Positions 1-13,339 are shown, counted from the first letter of the stretch. The stretch: DNA of 64,000 bases from Bryopsis sp. KO-2023 (GCA_030272585.1 BSYQ01000006.1:5295001-5359000), one strand, 5' to 3'. The notes: generated from the sequence alone by a model not told the origin. Numbers and translations are program-made.

Positions 1-403
1 ACGCAATGAACGAATCGTGGAAGTTAAGAAGTGGGCTCCACAAGTTGTTTGAAGCGTTTTGGCTCCGACAAGAAACAGTCGCACTGTTGAGTGGAGGTTT
101 CTCGGTACTCGCGTCATATTGATAGGCCCCTATCACTCCAGGTAAAGGGCGCTGGAGGAGTCTGGTGTTTTGAATCAACACTCGGTGAAACGACAAGCTC
201 TATAAGAAAACCGTCAGTGTTAGCGAGACGCTTCACACAACAACAAAACCAATTGCATGAAGCAGAGTGGCAACGCTTAAATCCAGCCAGTTCCGGCAGC
301 ACACGATATGTGGTCACCTTGATTGATTGGTTGGTTTGCCAATCTCAGGGGCAGTCTGAAAGCGTTCGTTATGACCAGGAAAAACGCCCTGTGTTGACAG
401 AGA
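1..403. other. Upstream region, no supported gene
   Basis: Open frames here are short, overlap on both strands and show no recognisable domain. The stretch is probably the 5' flank or untranslated leader of the kinase-like gene that begins near 404, or the end of a gene outside the window. Confidence 0.4.
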
Positions 404-3026
404 ATGACACAAGCTATGAGAAGCACGTGTGGGTGGCACTGCACCCTTGTGTCCGTCGCTCTGGCATCAGCGATCTGTGGGTTCTACACGGGGCTCTATG
501 CAGGAAGCATCGACAGCGAAGGAAGGCAAGTACGCCTGGATGTGGGTTTCTTTTCCTCCCCTAAGGAGGCGGTTCTACAGGAGGACACAGCACAAGCTCG
601 ACTCTCGAAAAAGCAAAACGAACTTGGTTCCCCAGAGAACAGCGCAGCTCAGAGAAACAAGACTGGAGAGGTGAGCGGGAGCGTTCGCTGATCAGCTCGA
701 AGTCGTCGATGATCGTATCTCTCAGCACTTGAAACGGAGCCTGATATCGCTCCTATGCTTATTGCCATATGTTCAAGTTGATGGTGTGCTCAGGTAAGAA
801 CTGAGGAGATGCCCCACGTGGAAGAATGTGGTTTGTGCTTTTTGTGCCACAAGGAGAAGCAGCCACTTTCCGAAAATCTGGTAAGAAAAACAGAAACAAA
901 GAACGCAAGGAAAGAGCACACACGAAAAGAAAAAAGAAAAAATCACAAAACTTTGTAATCAGCACGCTAACTGCCTGTTTTTTTTTGCCAGAACATGACT
1001 GTCAACGGTACGGAGATTATGAGGAGGATGCAAAAACCATCCAAGTGGAGGATGAAACCTGAAGATGAAGCATTCTTCAAGGCAGGCCTGATGGACGACA
1101 GAAGCCACAAGCCAAACTGCACGGAGTGCTATGGCTGTGACCATAATCTTCGTGCCAGCAGCGAGAGCACGCTTACAATGCTGGAAAAATCGTACCCCAT
1201 GGAATCCGGGGCATCGTCTGTTTGGGTGCTAACAGCAGAGGAACTTGGAGTGGACGAGCCCAAATCGGAGATTGTGAAGGTAAGGAAACGTTCTAGGCAA
1301 AATTCATTGTTGTTCCAAAGTCAAGGAATGCCATATTCTGTTTATGGGAAGAGAACGCAATGTTTACTCTCTTCACCCTGGGTTACCACGATAAGTAGAG
1401 CGAATTTCATCTGTTTATCGTTCTTTTTCGCACGAAAAAAACATCAAATGACTTCGTGGAGGAGTTGCCAACCTTCTGTTTGCATTTTAAGATGGTTCAA
1501 CGTATGGCAGCGATTCCCTTTTCCTTGAATGTACAAACACCCTTCTCTTTCTTTCTTTTTTTGGGCGGGGGTCGGGGAATACAGGTGTGGTGTGTGCCTG
1601 TTTTGAAAGCTAATCAGCGTGGGTTCGCACCGTGCCAAGAACATTCGATGGAAACAATTCGAAACACGGCTGCAGTGCAGAAGATCGTGGAGGATTGTGG
1701 TTTCGAGGACATCGTTCCCAATTCATGGATAGCCCCTGTGAACGGCGTGATCGAGGGAGTTGGCTACCACATAAACTGGGACGGGATGTGGTTCGATCTC
1801 GCAAAAGGAGTGTCTGTGGAGCTCTTCTTGAGAAAGAATCCTGCGGCTGTCGGTATTGAATTGTTGCGCAAAGCGAACTCCACACAGGTAAGCCAAATTG
1901 TGGAGATGCGTCCAGTTTTCTTGTGTTTCCATCGATGTATTCGGGAATTGAGCGTGGCGGCGCAAGTGATCTCCTGGAAATCGCTGATGGCTATTTTTTT
2001 TGCAGGTTACCAACATAGCTTTGTTCGACTTGCTGACATCCCAGTGCGATCGGCATTCTCAGAACATATTCATTGACGGAAGTGGACAGCTCACTCTCAT
2101 CGACAATGATAATTGCTTGTCGAGCAAAAAGTACAAGTGTGGTGTCGATTCGATGCTTCTCCCAACCACAGAGGTCTGCACTAAAACACAAAACAGAAAA
2201 AACACTGAGACGCTGAATGGTTGGGGAAAACAGAGCAAGAAATCACTTCCAAAGCAGCTTCGACGGCGTTTGTTGATGTGGTCAATAAATCGAAGTTGAT
2301 AAAAGCAAACGAGTGATATGAATCGACCAAAAGATAACAGAACTTGACACTGCGTTCAAATGACGGCAAATTGCAGGAATACGCGATCCATCAAGTGGGA
2401 TATGGGTACGTTCTGAAGCACACCACCAAACCCAGAAAACAACCTGCCCTTCAAACGATGCTGGACTATCGATGTCACGCTCCGGGGGGCAAAATAGGAA
2501 AGAAATACCCTCCACGATTGAAACGCTGCATGGAAAACATATCCTCCATGACGCTCGAAGAGATCACCACAACTTATGGTCTCCAGGATTTTGAACAAGC
2601 AGAGGTAACCCTTTCACTCCTTGGCTTACTGATTCCAAGCAAACTTCACCACAACTCGCTCTCTATCAATGCTTATGGTTTCCAAGACAGAGATCGCCAA
2701 AAAAATGAAACCACCGCCGCCTCCAGGGACATAAGCCACCATGCACTATTCAATGGTCCCTGTTCAAGATTTCCAAAGAGCCAAAACAAAAAACACAGAA
2801 AGTTGAGGGGTGCGGTCGCTGATGGAAAATGTTGTGGTTTCAGGCGCTCCAAAGTCGATCGAAGGCAATGCTGGAGAGGGGATTCGAATGGGCTCTCGAG
2901 TTCAGTCCGCCATACAAGCCCTCAACCAGAGCTTTCCAGTGGTACAAGCCCTGTTGCGATTTCAACATCCATGGTGAATGTGCGGACGAGGCCTGGCACA
3001 CCGACGCCAGATTGCCCCCATTTTGA
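404..3026 (+). CDS. Type II membrane atypical kinase-like protein (FAM20 / PI-kinase-like)
   Basis: Six exons join in frame, all at phase 0: 404-670, 992-1279, 1585-1887, 2006-2173, 2377-2604, 2844-3026, giving 478 residues. The start could also be the ATG at 416. Residues about 10-32 form one hydrophobic segment after a short N-terminus, as in a signal anchor of a Golgi or secretory-pathway enzyme. Exon 4 carries the catalytic-looking core: DRHSQN (D301 to N306) followed by LIDNDN (D319-N320-D321). This matches the catalytic Asp and metal-binding Asp of atypical kinases of the FAM20 and PI3/PI4-kinase type. A downstream Ser-x-Leu-Leu-Pro stretch also recalls FAM20. Family placement is inference; the core spacing is what is seen. 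FAM20 enzymes phosphorylate secreted proteins or proteoglycan sugars. The substrate here is unknown. It could instead belong to another DRHxxN kinase group. Confidence 0.6.
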
Positions 3027-3975
3027 CGAAGTTCACCATCAATTTATTTCATTTTCGACTTTTTGTTTTTTATTCCGGTTACTTTTCCAAGTCTTTTTCT
3101 TCTTTTTTTTAAACTGATACTGTGATATGTATTGGTGAGAGTGGAGGGATGTCCACTCTATTTTTTTGTCCTCTTCTTTTTGGGCACCCCATCCATGCTG
3201 CACATATTGCATGACAGTTTGACCAGTTTTTTTGGTGGAGGGGGGTTTTGCTGGGATCTCTGGCCTGTTCTTTGCTATGTTAGTGTTCTTCAGACTAATT
3301 TCATTTGCAAACTATTATGTTTTGTTCCACCCTTGTTAAACAATATGTAACATGGATGTTGTAATATGTTTGAAACCTGCTGGAAGGGGGTGGGGGAGGA
3401 GGGAGGGGGGCTGCCGTTCAACTCCTTATCTACAGAAGAACCAAAACTCCAGTTTGGGTTTCTGTCGGTTAGCTCATGAATAACAAAAAGAAAAAAAATG
3501 AGCACAGGAATAACAAAAAAAATAATGAGGACATGAGGACATGCATGTGTTGCACCAACCAGAGAAGATGATCAAAAAAATTAATAATAATTGAAAAGAA
3601 ACAAAAAAACACCTGGAGTATGGTAAGAACAATGGGCCAACACAAAAGGGGTTCCATATGGCTTCGATTTTCCTACGCGAAAAAAACGAAAAACAAAACA
3701 ACAAACAAAACCCTTCGCCCTGACTACCCGAGATTTTCAGTTTCTGAGAAGGGGGGGAAATCACTCCAAAGGAGCATTTGTGCAATTTCGAATGAGATGT
3801 TGGAGCGTTTGAGGTGCCACCCACACCACCCACGTCGAAACAGACTTCCTTCAAAACGTCCCTCGTGTACCAATTTGGCAGTGGCACGTTTTGCCCCTTT
3901 TCCCCAGTTCTATTTTCCCCCCACCACTTTTTGGAGAGAAGAAACCTCTTCTGGTTGGGCTGATATTTTCGCGCG
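3027..3975. other. Intergenic spacer
   Basis: T-rich and G-rich low-complexity DNA between two genes on the same strand. It should hold the 3' untranslated region of the kinase-like gene and the promoter of the glycolate dehydrogenase gene. No coding exon with homology was seen on either strand. Confidence 0.5.
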
Positions 3976-6900
3976 ATGTCTCGACGACAACTTGCTACGG
4001 CGGTGGCGAATTTGGCGCAGGCCTCGCGCCGAGGGCACCTGTACCAATGCGAACGCGTAATCACGACGACCACTGCGTCGGAAGAGCCTAACCCGGAGCC
4101 GGCGCCTTCCAGGTCTGTTATGACCGCGGTGCAAGAGCAGGATTCGCCAGCGTGCAACTCCTACCCAATCCCTCAGATTATCACCGACCAGTTTGGGACC
4201 GTTTCGGTGCTGGAGGACAACCCCACGCACACGCCCGGCGTGTTCACGAACATCGATGGCGGACGATTCGATGACGGGAGGTACGGAGCCTTCACGAAGG
4301 AAATCGACTCGTTCATTCCGGAGCAAAGGAGGTTCACGGATCCCGTGAGGACGTTCGCGTACGGGACCGACGCGAGTTTCTATCGCTTGAATCCGAAGAT
4401 GGTCGTCAAGGTGCACACCGAGGAGGAGATTCAACGGATTCTGCCTATCGCAGCGAAGCACGAAGTCCCTGTGACGTTTAGAGCCGCAGGGACGTCTTTG
4501 TCTGGGCAGGCGATTACGGACTCCGTGCTGTTGAAGTTATCCCACACCGGGAAGAATTTCAGAAACTACACCGTTCACGTGAGTGGCAGCAGTTTTGAAT
4601 GCGTTGGGACGCAGAGGAAGTTGCAGGGGAACTCTCGAAGTGGATATTGGGGGGGGGGGAAGAAAACGACCTGTTTAGACGCCCACCCATCGTCCCCGTT
4701 GACCACGTCGAGTCGAACTTCTTGACATTCTTGAGAGTCTTTCGGGACGCGAAGGGGGGATTTCAGAAACCTTTGAAGCTTCCCTCTGCTCGAGAATTCC
4801 CCCCTGTATTTAGGGCGACGTCTGCCTAACTTGATAAAATCTAAGAAACTCACACAGTCCACCTTGGCGATTCCTGAACACTTGTGCACTTGGGTGTTCT
4901 TTTTAGAAAGTTTGAAGTTGGATCTTTGAACAACAGGGAAGCATATTTTGTAGTGAAACCTGCACCTAGAAAAAGTTTTTTATTTTCATTCTTTTTTAAT
5001 TTTTCATTTTTTTGTCATATTTTTATTATTCTTTTGGTTGGATGAGGTAGGGGGCTGCTTACAAGTTCACATGCACGTTCAAAATCCGGCTAAAACCTAA
5101 TTTTCTTTTCGAATTTTTTCCCCCCAAAAGAAAGAGAACCACTGGAGCAATTGATTGAGTATACTTCGATACGAAATGCTGTAGGGGGATGGCAGCTCAA
5201 TCACAGTCGAACCAGGTTTGATCGGAGGGGAAGTGAACAGGATCCTGGCTGCTCACAAAAACAAGCATGGCCATCCCATTCAGTACAAGATCGGACCTGA
5301 TCCTTCCTCCATCGACAGTTGCATGATAGGAGGCATCGTGAACAACAACTCGTCCGGAATGTGCTGCGGCGTTTCGCAAAACACCTACCACACGCTGCAA
5401 GACATGAGGGTGGTTTTCGTGGATGGCACTGTCCTAGATACGGCAGATCCCGAGAGCAGGAAGAATTTCCTGGAGGTTGGTGGTTTTGATACCTATGTTT
5501 TATTTGAAGGGTGAAAGAAAAAAATAAACTGAAGGATTGAAAGCCGACAAACAAACCCTGAAGGATTGAAAACTGGCAAAAACTTCGACTGCAGTTTTGG
5601 ACCTTATGAAAGATACGTGTGTGTCAGAGGAACCCAGAAAAGGTTTTTGGATGGATTGACCCAGCAGATGGAGTTTTCATTGTAGTAGAAATTTTACTCA
5701 TTATATATATATGCCATTGAATGTTGAATATGAAACTTATTTATATTTAATGACGATGTTGTATTTGGTTTGGCGATTGCAGAAAAGGAAGGACTTGGTT
5801 GCCGGAGTCATCAGGCTTGCCAGCAAGGTGCAGTCTGATAGAGAGCTGTCCAACCTTATCAGGAGGAAGTTTGCGATCAAGTGCACCACTGGTGGGTGCT
5901 TTTTGAAGCATTTTCAAAACAGATTTTTGGACCATTTGGTCCATTCACCCATCTGAAAGAGTAAAAAGGTTTCCTTCACACACTGTCCAGAACCTCAAAA
6001 ATGGCACGTCTTTTTTGGGGGTTTCTTTCCTGTGTGGAATGCGAAACTTGGGTTATTACCCCACAAGATCCCCATTGAACTTTCTTTTCCCTGAACAAAG
6101 GGGTTGATGTGTTCCCTGTTGGTGGTGGTTGATCAGGTTATTCTTTGAATGCGCTTGTGGATTTCCCTGTGGCTGATCCGGTCGAAATGATCAAGCGTGT
6201 GATCATTGGATCCGAGGGTACTTTTGCCTTCGTCTCTCAAGCAACTTACAACACCGTTCCAGAATGGCCCCACAAGGCTTCGGCATTTTTGATCTTCCCG
6301 CATTTGAACGACGCCTGCAAGTGAGTTGATGTTTCCCATCGAAACACTGTGTGGTGTGTGTGTGCAAGTCGGTTGATGATAGAATATAGGTCAGAGTAAA
6401 TGGGCTGCTGAACACATTGCAACTATTGTTTTGCATTGGATTGCCATCAAAACGCTTTGATATGTGAAAAAAGTGGGACGGGGTTTACCAAAAACAGAAT
6501 GGGGAAAAGGGAAGAGTTCTTCATTCAATAGTTCATTGTGCATTGAATGTTCTGTTCCAGGGATATGTTTTTGTTTTCCCTTGTGTGTATCGTGGGGTTT
6601 TTGTTTTCCCCTTCAAAAACTTGCTGTAAGAAATTAGACATTCCAATTCATGATATGTTCTGAGGGTGTGTGTTTTCGCGACAGGGCTGCACACATTTTG
6701 CGAGAAAAGACGCCTGTAGATGCGGTCGAGCTTTTCGACAGGGCCTGCCTGCGGGAGTGCAAAATCCACGACAAAATGCCCAAGTTGGTTCCAGAAATCG
6801 CAGGAAACCCTGATCCGATGGCTGCAGCCCTCTTGATCGAGTGCAGAGGCCAAACCCCCGAGGCGCTCCAGCAGAGCATTGCAGAGGTCCAAGCCGCTTT

Positions 6901-9900
6901 GGAGTCCGGCAAGCTCGCCTACGGATCGCAAGCACAGGATCCCAAGACGTTCAACGATTACCCCTTCGAGGCCGATGCTGATGTGAGTTTCTGTTTTTTT
7001 ATTTTCCTTGCACGATCTCTTGGCTCTGCTTGAGGATTGCCCCCCATTGTCGCATCGATCGCTGCCGTTTTTTGAGAGTGAGGTGCTTTTTTCGACAGAT
7101 TTACAACGTCTACTGGGATGTCCGCAAGGGTTTGATCCCTATGGTCGGTGCTGCCCGTGAGACTGGAACCTCCATGTTGATCGAGGATGTGGCTTGCCCG
7201 ATCGAGAATCTGGCCGAGATGACCATGGATCTCAATGACATGTTTGAGCGCTACGGATATACGGATGCGTGCTGCTTGGGTCATGCCTTGGAAGGAAACT
7301 TGCATTTGATCTTCTCGCAGGTAAGAAACACCCTGCTGTGGTGTGTCGAGGTTGAGCCGTTGTTCAAGCCTTTTTTGGGGGGAGTTCGTTTTCTGTTTTT
7401 GTCTTTTTTGTTGGAGCGGGGGATCTTCTGTTTTTTTGAGGTTCTTTTTTCTGGAGAGGGGAATCTTTTTTGGCGGAGGGGGGGGGGGAGTCTCTGCAAC
7501 TTAACAATCTGAAGTTGATTTTGGCGAGAAAGGGCGTGCAGTCATCTGTTTCGCTTCTGGTTTTGAAACGAGCGTAACGAGTGGAGGAAGTCTGACATGA
7601 AGTTGATTCGCTTGGTTACAGGGCTTCAGAACCAAAGATGAGGTGCAGAGATTCTCCGACATGATGGAAGAGATGGCATACATCGTGGCAACCAAGCATT
7701 CTGGATCTCTCAAGGGAGAGCACGGCACCGGAAGAAACATGGCACCGTTCGTCGAAATGGAGTGGGGCAGCAAGGTGCTGTGCTCTTATTTTCTGTCCCT
7801 TTCACACCTCGTCATTCACACTCAAAAAAACGGGCTCCGTAGATTTTCCTCCCAAAAGAAATCAACGATTCAACAGAGACATCTTCTGTCGTATGCTTTG
7901 CAGATCAAACTTTCATGTGGCTTTTCAAGGTTCAGGGTTGGAAAACTTGAGAGGTGATATCGTTCTGATCAAAATATGTTTGTTGTTCTGCAGGCATATG
8001 AATTGATGTGGGAGCTGAAGGAGCTCTTCGACCCCACTTTTGTTTTGAACCCCGGAGTTCTGTTGAACAGAGACCCTGCCACTCACGTCAAGCACTTGAA
8101 ACCCAGTCCTCCAGCCTCGGAGATTGTCGATCGATGCATCGAGTGTGGTTTCTGCGAGAGCAACTGTCCTTCCAAGGATTTGACGCTCACTCCCAGACAG
8201 AGAATCACTGTGTTCAGGGAAATCAGCCGACTCAGGTCCATCGACAACAAGACTGCTTTGGAGGACTCCAGGTGCGGCAGCACCTCATAAAATGAAGATT
8301 TTTTTGGTTCTGAGTTTCTGTTCTGGGGCTGCAGGGGGGGGGTTCATTTGTCAGTCCTGACTCCGCCCCCTCCCCCCAATGAACAGGCTGCTAACAGAAG
8401 TGATCAGTGTGTAATTTGTCTGACTCAAAGATTTCTACCGAACACCATAAGTTTGTCTTGACGGGTTTCTTTGGTGCGTTTTTTGGTTATTGAAGGTTGA
8501 AGGAGTTTGAGCAGCTGTACAGCTACCAGGGAGAGCAGACGTGTGCCGCTGATGGCATGTGCCAAGAGAAGTGCCCAGTCAAAATCAACACAGGAGATTT
8601 CATCAAGTCCCTCCGTGTTGAGGAGCTGGAAAAGAGCAAGACCGCCGGAGGATTGGCAATGGTAACCCACCCTGGATCAATTATTCTCTGCAGCAGAAAA
8701 CAATAAAGTGTTTATCAGTTTTGAACCACAAAATCTTGCACATGCGTCAGAAAAACCCGCAAACCCCCCAAAAAGTGTCAGGCAATGCTACTCCTCCTCT
8801 TGGCAGCACAGTGGGTGCCGAAACAGCAAGGGTTTGTCCATTTTTCATTTTGGTGTGCTTTTTTGGGGTACTTGTAGGGACTGGCCAACAATTTCTCGAC
8901 CTTCCAGTCTGCCATGCATCCGCTCTTGAGCGCGGTGAACCTGGCCCACAAGGTGATGGGGCCATACCCTCTGGAAAAGATTTCTGGCCTTTTGAACAAA
9001 GCCTCCGGCAACTTCATCCCAGCATGGAACAGATACATGCCCAAGAGTGCCAACAAGCTCAGAGGTATTCACCACAGAAAATACACGCATACATAGTGCA
9101 TATATATATATAAACACTTACTTACTTATTTATTTATTTATTAGAAGAGCAAGCGCTTCTCAATCCCCTCTTGTGCCTGGACCATTTGGGGGTCAAAAAG
9201 TTTATGATAAGAAAACAAAACGTGCATTTACCCTTTTTTTCTGGAGAAGGGGAGGGGTGGGGTATATGGGGTATATGAAAGTGAGTGCTTAATTAAAATA
9301 GAGTTTTTCTGGTGTGTAATTTAGATCCAGCTCCTGCGGCGCCGATGCCTGGATTGCCGAGAAAGGTGGTGTACATGCCTGCCTGTGTTACCAGGATGAT
9401 GGGTCCTTCCCTGTCAGACACTGAAACTGCATCCGTGCATGAGAAGCTTCTCAATCTCTTCGAAAAGGCCAACTACGAGGTCGTCTATCCAAAGGTGGGT
9501 CGAAAGAAACCAATTTTTTTTTGGCAAGAAGGGGGGGGAATTCCAGTACTTTTTCTGAAAATTTTACTTGGATGAAAGTCTAGCAATCTGGAGGGAGCTG
9601 AAATGGTGTTGACTATTTTTGCAGGGAATTGCAAACTCTTGCTGTGGTATGATGTTCAACACCAGAGGATTCAACAAGGTTGCTGAGGTCAAGTTGGCCG
9701 AGGTGGAGAAGGCTCTTCTGGAAGCTTCTGAAGATGGAAAGTACCCCATTGTGTGCGATACGAGCCCATGTCTGTCAGCGATCAAGGGCGGTTTGACTGA
9801 CAGCAAGCTCCAGTTCTCCTTGTATGAACCCGTGGAGTTCATCAGGCTGTTTTTGGCAGACAAGCTGGAGTTCAACAAGGTATATTTAAACCCACCGTTT

Positions 9901-10523
9901 CGCTCATTTCGACCAGTAAGAATATGATATTTCGTTTTTTGTCGTAACTTCTGCGAACATCACCACTAGAAACCCATTTCAGATTTTTGTTTTCGAAACT
10001 TATGAAACATCATTTGCGACTTGATTATCCCATTCACCAGAAAAAAAGAAGCTGGAAAATGTTACCTGGATGGAAAAGCAACCCTACGTTAATCCTAGTA
10101 CTTTGCTTCGTCTTTCTCCGTTCTTTTTGTTTCTGCAATGTGCTCTGGAAAATTCAGCATAACTCAATGTTCAACGGGGGGTTTCCACAGGTTCGGGATA
10201 CCGTTGCCATTCACGTGCCATGCTCCTCCAAAAAGATGGGCATCGAGAAATCGTTCGCTGACCTGGCGTCCAAATGCGCACATGAGGTGGTTCCCAGCGG
10301 AATCCCATGCTGTGGTATGGCAGGGGACAGAGGCATGAGATATCCCGAGCTGACCGGCTCCTCCCTGCAAAACCTCAACTTGCCCAGCGAATGCTCCGAT
10401 GGTTACTCCACCAGCAGGACTTGCGAAATCTCCCTGTCCAATCACAGTGGCATCAATTTCCGTGGTTTGGTGTACCTTATCGACGAAGCCACCACTGCCA
10501 AGAAAGAGGCACCCAGAGCTTGA
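3976..10523 (+). CDS. GYD1: Mitochondrial glycolate dehydrogenase (GlcD-GlcF fusion)
   Basis: Thirteen exons join without a phase error: 3976-4578, 5185-5475, 5783-5891, 6137-6320, 6685-6982, 7099-7320, 7622-7774, 7994-8280, 8496-8661, 8878-9064, 9325-9494, 9625-9879, 10191-10523; 1085 residues. The Arg/Ala-rich start looks like a mitochondrial presequence. The FAD-binding half shows TFRAAGTSLSGQA (about 167-180), GPDPSSIDSCMIGG (about 237) and GEHGTGRN (about 601). The second half has two ferredoxin-type Fe-S motifs, CIECGFCESNCPS (about 667) and CAADGMCQEKCP (about 730), then GlcF-like CCG-type motifs: PACVTRMMG, SCCGMM, PCSSKKMG and CCGMAGDRG. Length and domain order match the green-algal mitochondrial glycolate dehydrogenase, which oxidises photorespiratory glycolate to glyoxylate and passes electrons to quinone. 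Bacterial Dld-II D-lactate dehydrogenases share the same architecture, so D-lactate is an alternative or additional substrate. Confidence 0.9.
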
Positions 10524-12022
10524 AATTGATGGGTGTGTGGGGAGTTGATATTTCATGAGTTTTCATGAGGAAGAGAATTTGGCAGAAGGTGGAAAAAGGT
10601 TCCAAGTTGATTGATTTTTCTCAACAGGGAAAAGGGTAGTGTTTTTGGAGAACCCAGAAAGTGGGGTTTTTTGGAGTATTTTTTTTGGGGGGGGAAAGGA
10701 AGTTACTGTTTATGAGAATATTTAACAGTGAAAGATGGGGGAAAGGGTTTTTTAACCCCAGTAAAAAGGGGAAAAAAAAGAGAAAAAGCTGCGCTTTTTG
10801 TAAACATTGCGGGATTTTGTTCAGGGTTTTGACACACATCCAATCGATCTTTCGCTGGAGGTTCGATTTTGGATAAAAAAAGAAAAAAGAAAAGAAACAA
10901 TGACAAAAAAAAAAAGAAAAGAAAAATTGAAATAGGCTATTTAAAAAAAGACATTGGGGGATTCGTGGGGCTACTACGTTGGATGCAGTTTTTCCACCAA
11001 CTCCCTGTCTCTTTCGATTTTTATCAGGAGAGGGGGGGGGAGGAGGAATCTGTTGTATAGTAAGGAAAAAAAAAGCCAAGGAAAAAAAGCCACCTTTGCT
11101 GATTCGTACAATTGAGCAAATCGTTGGAGAAGTTTGGCCAGTCTCAGTGTTGATTCTTTGATATTCCAACATTGGTGTTAGCTTTTTTTCATTCTTTTCG
11201 ATTCGAACTTTTGGCGCATCTAATTGCTGCAAACTTTGTCTATTGATTGTTGGAATGGGGGGGAGGGGAGAAAAGGGAAATCGTAACGGAAAAGAGGGGA
11301 AGCTGGTGGTATGGTATCCTTAGCTTTTTGGAGAGAAATGTTTTGGGTATGATTTTTTCGCCGCAGCTTTTTTTTCTATTCGGTGTCCTGTGTTTTTTAT
11401 TTTTTTTTGGATTCTTTTGGTCCTTGTTTTTTAGATTCGATTGATTGGTTTGGATCGCATTGATTTCGGACGAATGTACATGGGGAGTGGGGATTGGCCT
11501 TTGCAAAACTTTTGTAAGCGGTTTTCGTCTGTGCATTTTCTACTGTCGGTGATGGTGGGGGTTGATTAAAAGAATTCACATCGTGTGTTGCAAGGAAAAA
11601 ATCTCCTTGAAAAGGAGCTGGTTATGTTGCAAGTGTGGTACATTCCTGCATTGTCCATCAAAATATCACAAGCTAACTTCTAAAGCTTTCACAATGGGGA
11701 TTCGAAAATATGTTTTCGCAAGGGCAATTCAATCGTCTCATGCATCTTCAAATCCAAAAATTGAAGTCTACTTCAATGAATATAAATTCTGAAAATCAAA
11801 AACGATTGTATATTCTTTGTTTCATTTTTTTTAAACCAAAAAAGCACTTTATGCGAGAGGGTGGTAACATATTAATTTCATAATTTTATATCAAAATCCT
11901 CCCTTGGCAGCTTCTGGAATATGGAATCTAATCTCAAACCAACTTTCTCCCTTTCTTTTTTTCATATCAGTGGTTCTGTGGTGATATTTCTTTCACTCAA
12001 AATGTTTTCCTAATTGAACTAA
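10524..12022. other. Intergenic spacer, homopolymer-rich
   Basis: About 1.5 kb of A, T and G runs downstream of the glycolate dehydrogenase gene. Frames on the minus strand are Phe/Pro/Lys-rich products of these runs and show no domain. The upstream exons expected for the hydrolase remnant that follows could not be found here. Confidence 0.5.
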
Positions 12023-12627
12023 GGTGGGAGCCAGGAGGGCTATTGTAGGTGGATGTGCACTGCTGCCAGAAATCACGGCTGGAGGTTGGTGGTTTTCAAC
12101 TACCGGGGCTGTAATGGTGTGCCTCACACATCGCTCAAGGGATACTGTGTGACAGAAACCCAAGATCTAGAAACAGTGGTGAACCACATCAAAAGGGAAA
12201 CATTTCCACAAGGATTTCTAGGTTATTTTTGTATATTTGCAATAGAAAAACAATTGAAAGTTTGTTTCAGCACACCGACGCATTGGCCTGGAGTTTTGGA
12301 TGGTGGCTAGGGAGGATATGCTTTTGGAAGAAGAAAGCAACAGCAGAAAATGTCACAAAAAAGTTTGCTCTTGAAATGAATATGCCATTGATTGTGTACT
12401 CTTATTTCAGGAGATTTTCTGCAGCCCCCCTTTTTGTGGCATCTTACTCACTGGGTAGTTTGATGTTGTGTAAATACTTGGGGGACTCCGATGCACAGAT
12501 AAAATCTGAGGGCCCAGAAAGTCCAGTAGAAGCTGCAGGCACATTTCTTCCCCTTTCTTGTGGCAGCATTCCTGTGAATCACATAAACCCCAACTCAGAA
12601 GAGGAGTGTGTTTGTGTCATAGACTGA
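12023..12627 (+). pseudogene. Remnant of an ABHD1/3-type alpha/beta hydrolase gene
   Basis: Two pieces of an alpha/beta hydrolase of the YheT/ABHD1-3 group are visible. The first, about 12023-12215, reads GGSQEGYCRWMC, then LVVFNYRGCNG (the usual FN-RG strand motif) and TETQDLETVVNHI. The second, about 12410-12550, reads APLFVASYSLGSLMLCKYLG, the nucleophile-elbow region followed by the family's YLG. The elbow reads S-Y-S-L-G where the consensus is G-x-S-x-G, so the first Gly is replaced. No N-terminal exons are found upstream, and the catalytic Asp and His region is missing downstream, where the frame ends in unrelated sequence. The simplest reading is a truncated, decaying copy. A functional gene with highly diverged flanking exons is less likely. 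Confidence 0.55.
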
Positions 12628-13339
12628 AGCAATCAAAAACCAGAAGTGCCATTCACACAGCCACAACCCTCCAAACGCAAGCCCAGGAACTGTCGGTCAA
12701 CAACACACCTTTCACAAGCAGTTCTTACCTTTCCGTCACAAGCACCATTCTGCTGTCTCCCTTCACTCGCTGGAGTTTCTTCTTTTTTGTGAAAATGGCT
12801 CAAAGAAACCACAGGGTCGGAACGCTCTCCTGTTCCTTTTTGAAACCGTAAGAGGCAGCAACGCACGCGAACGCAAATGTTCATCCTTCCGTCCCGAAAC
12901 AACTCACGCACAGAGCACACTCCCAAGAGATGAAACCTGCAAAAAAAAGAGCACTTTACACACACAACTCGTTCGTTTTCTTCCGTGCCGTGCTCCTTAC
13001 ACTGGAACCGTGTCTATGTGCCGCCTTTGGTTGATCACTGTTCTCGAGAACTTGTCGATTCGCCCTCCTTGGTGAAAACAACTCCTCGCGGGAGCAGCAA
13101 AGAGCCTCGTCTAGAAGCGCTGCGAATGTGTTACAAGCAAACACGACTTATAGGCAATACGTCGAAATACATCCCCAGTTAAAAATGTGGTTGTGTCCTG
13201 CCACTCCGCGTCATCCACTACCTATCGCTCCACAGCATAAAAGCCCACCGCGCTCTATCACAACCCTCGCGCTCAAGAGTCTAACTGAGCAAGCATCTTT
13301 CGATCTTACAACCACCTGCACCTTGCACGAACCACAATC
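12628..13339. other. Intergenic spacer and promoter of the proline-rich gene
   Basis: No coding exon is supported. The last 200 bases are richer in C and A than the surroundings and lie directly before the ATG at 13340, so they probably contain the leader and promoter. No clear TATA box or repeat was identified. Confidence 0.35.

Noticed and set aside
10621..11232. Minus-strand frame of about 200 residues
   Set aside because: Composed of Phe, Lys and Pro runs from homopolymers; no domain and no codon-like composition.
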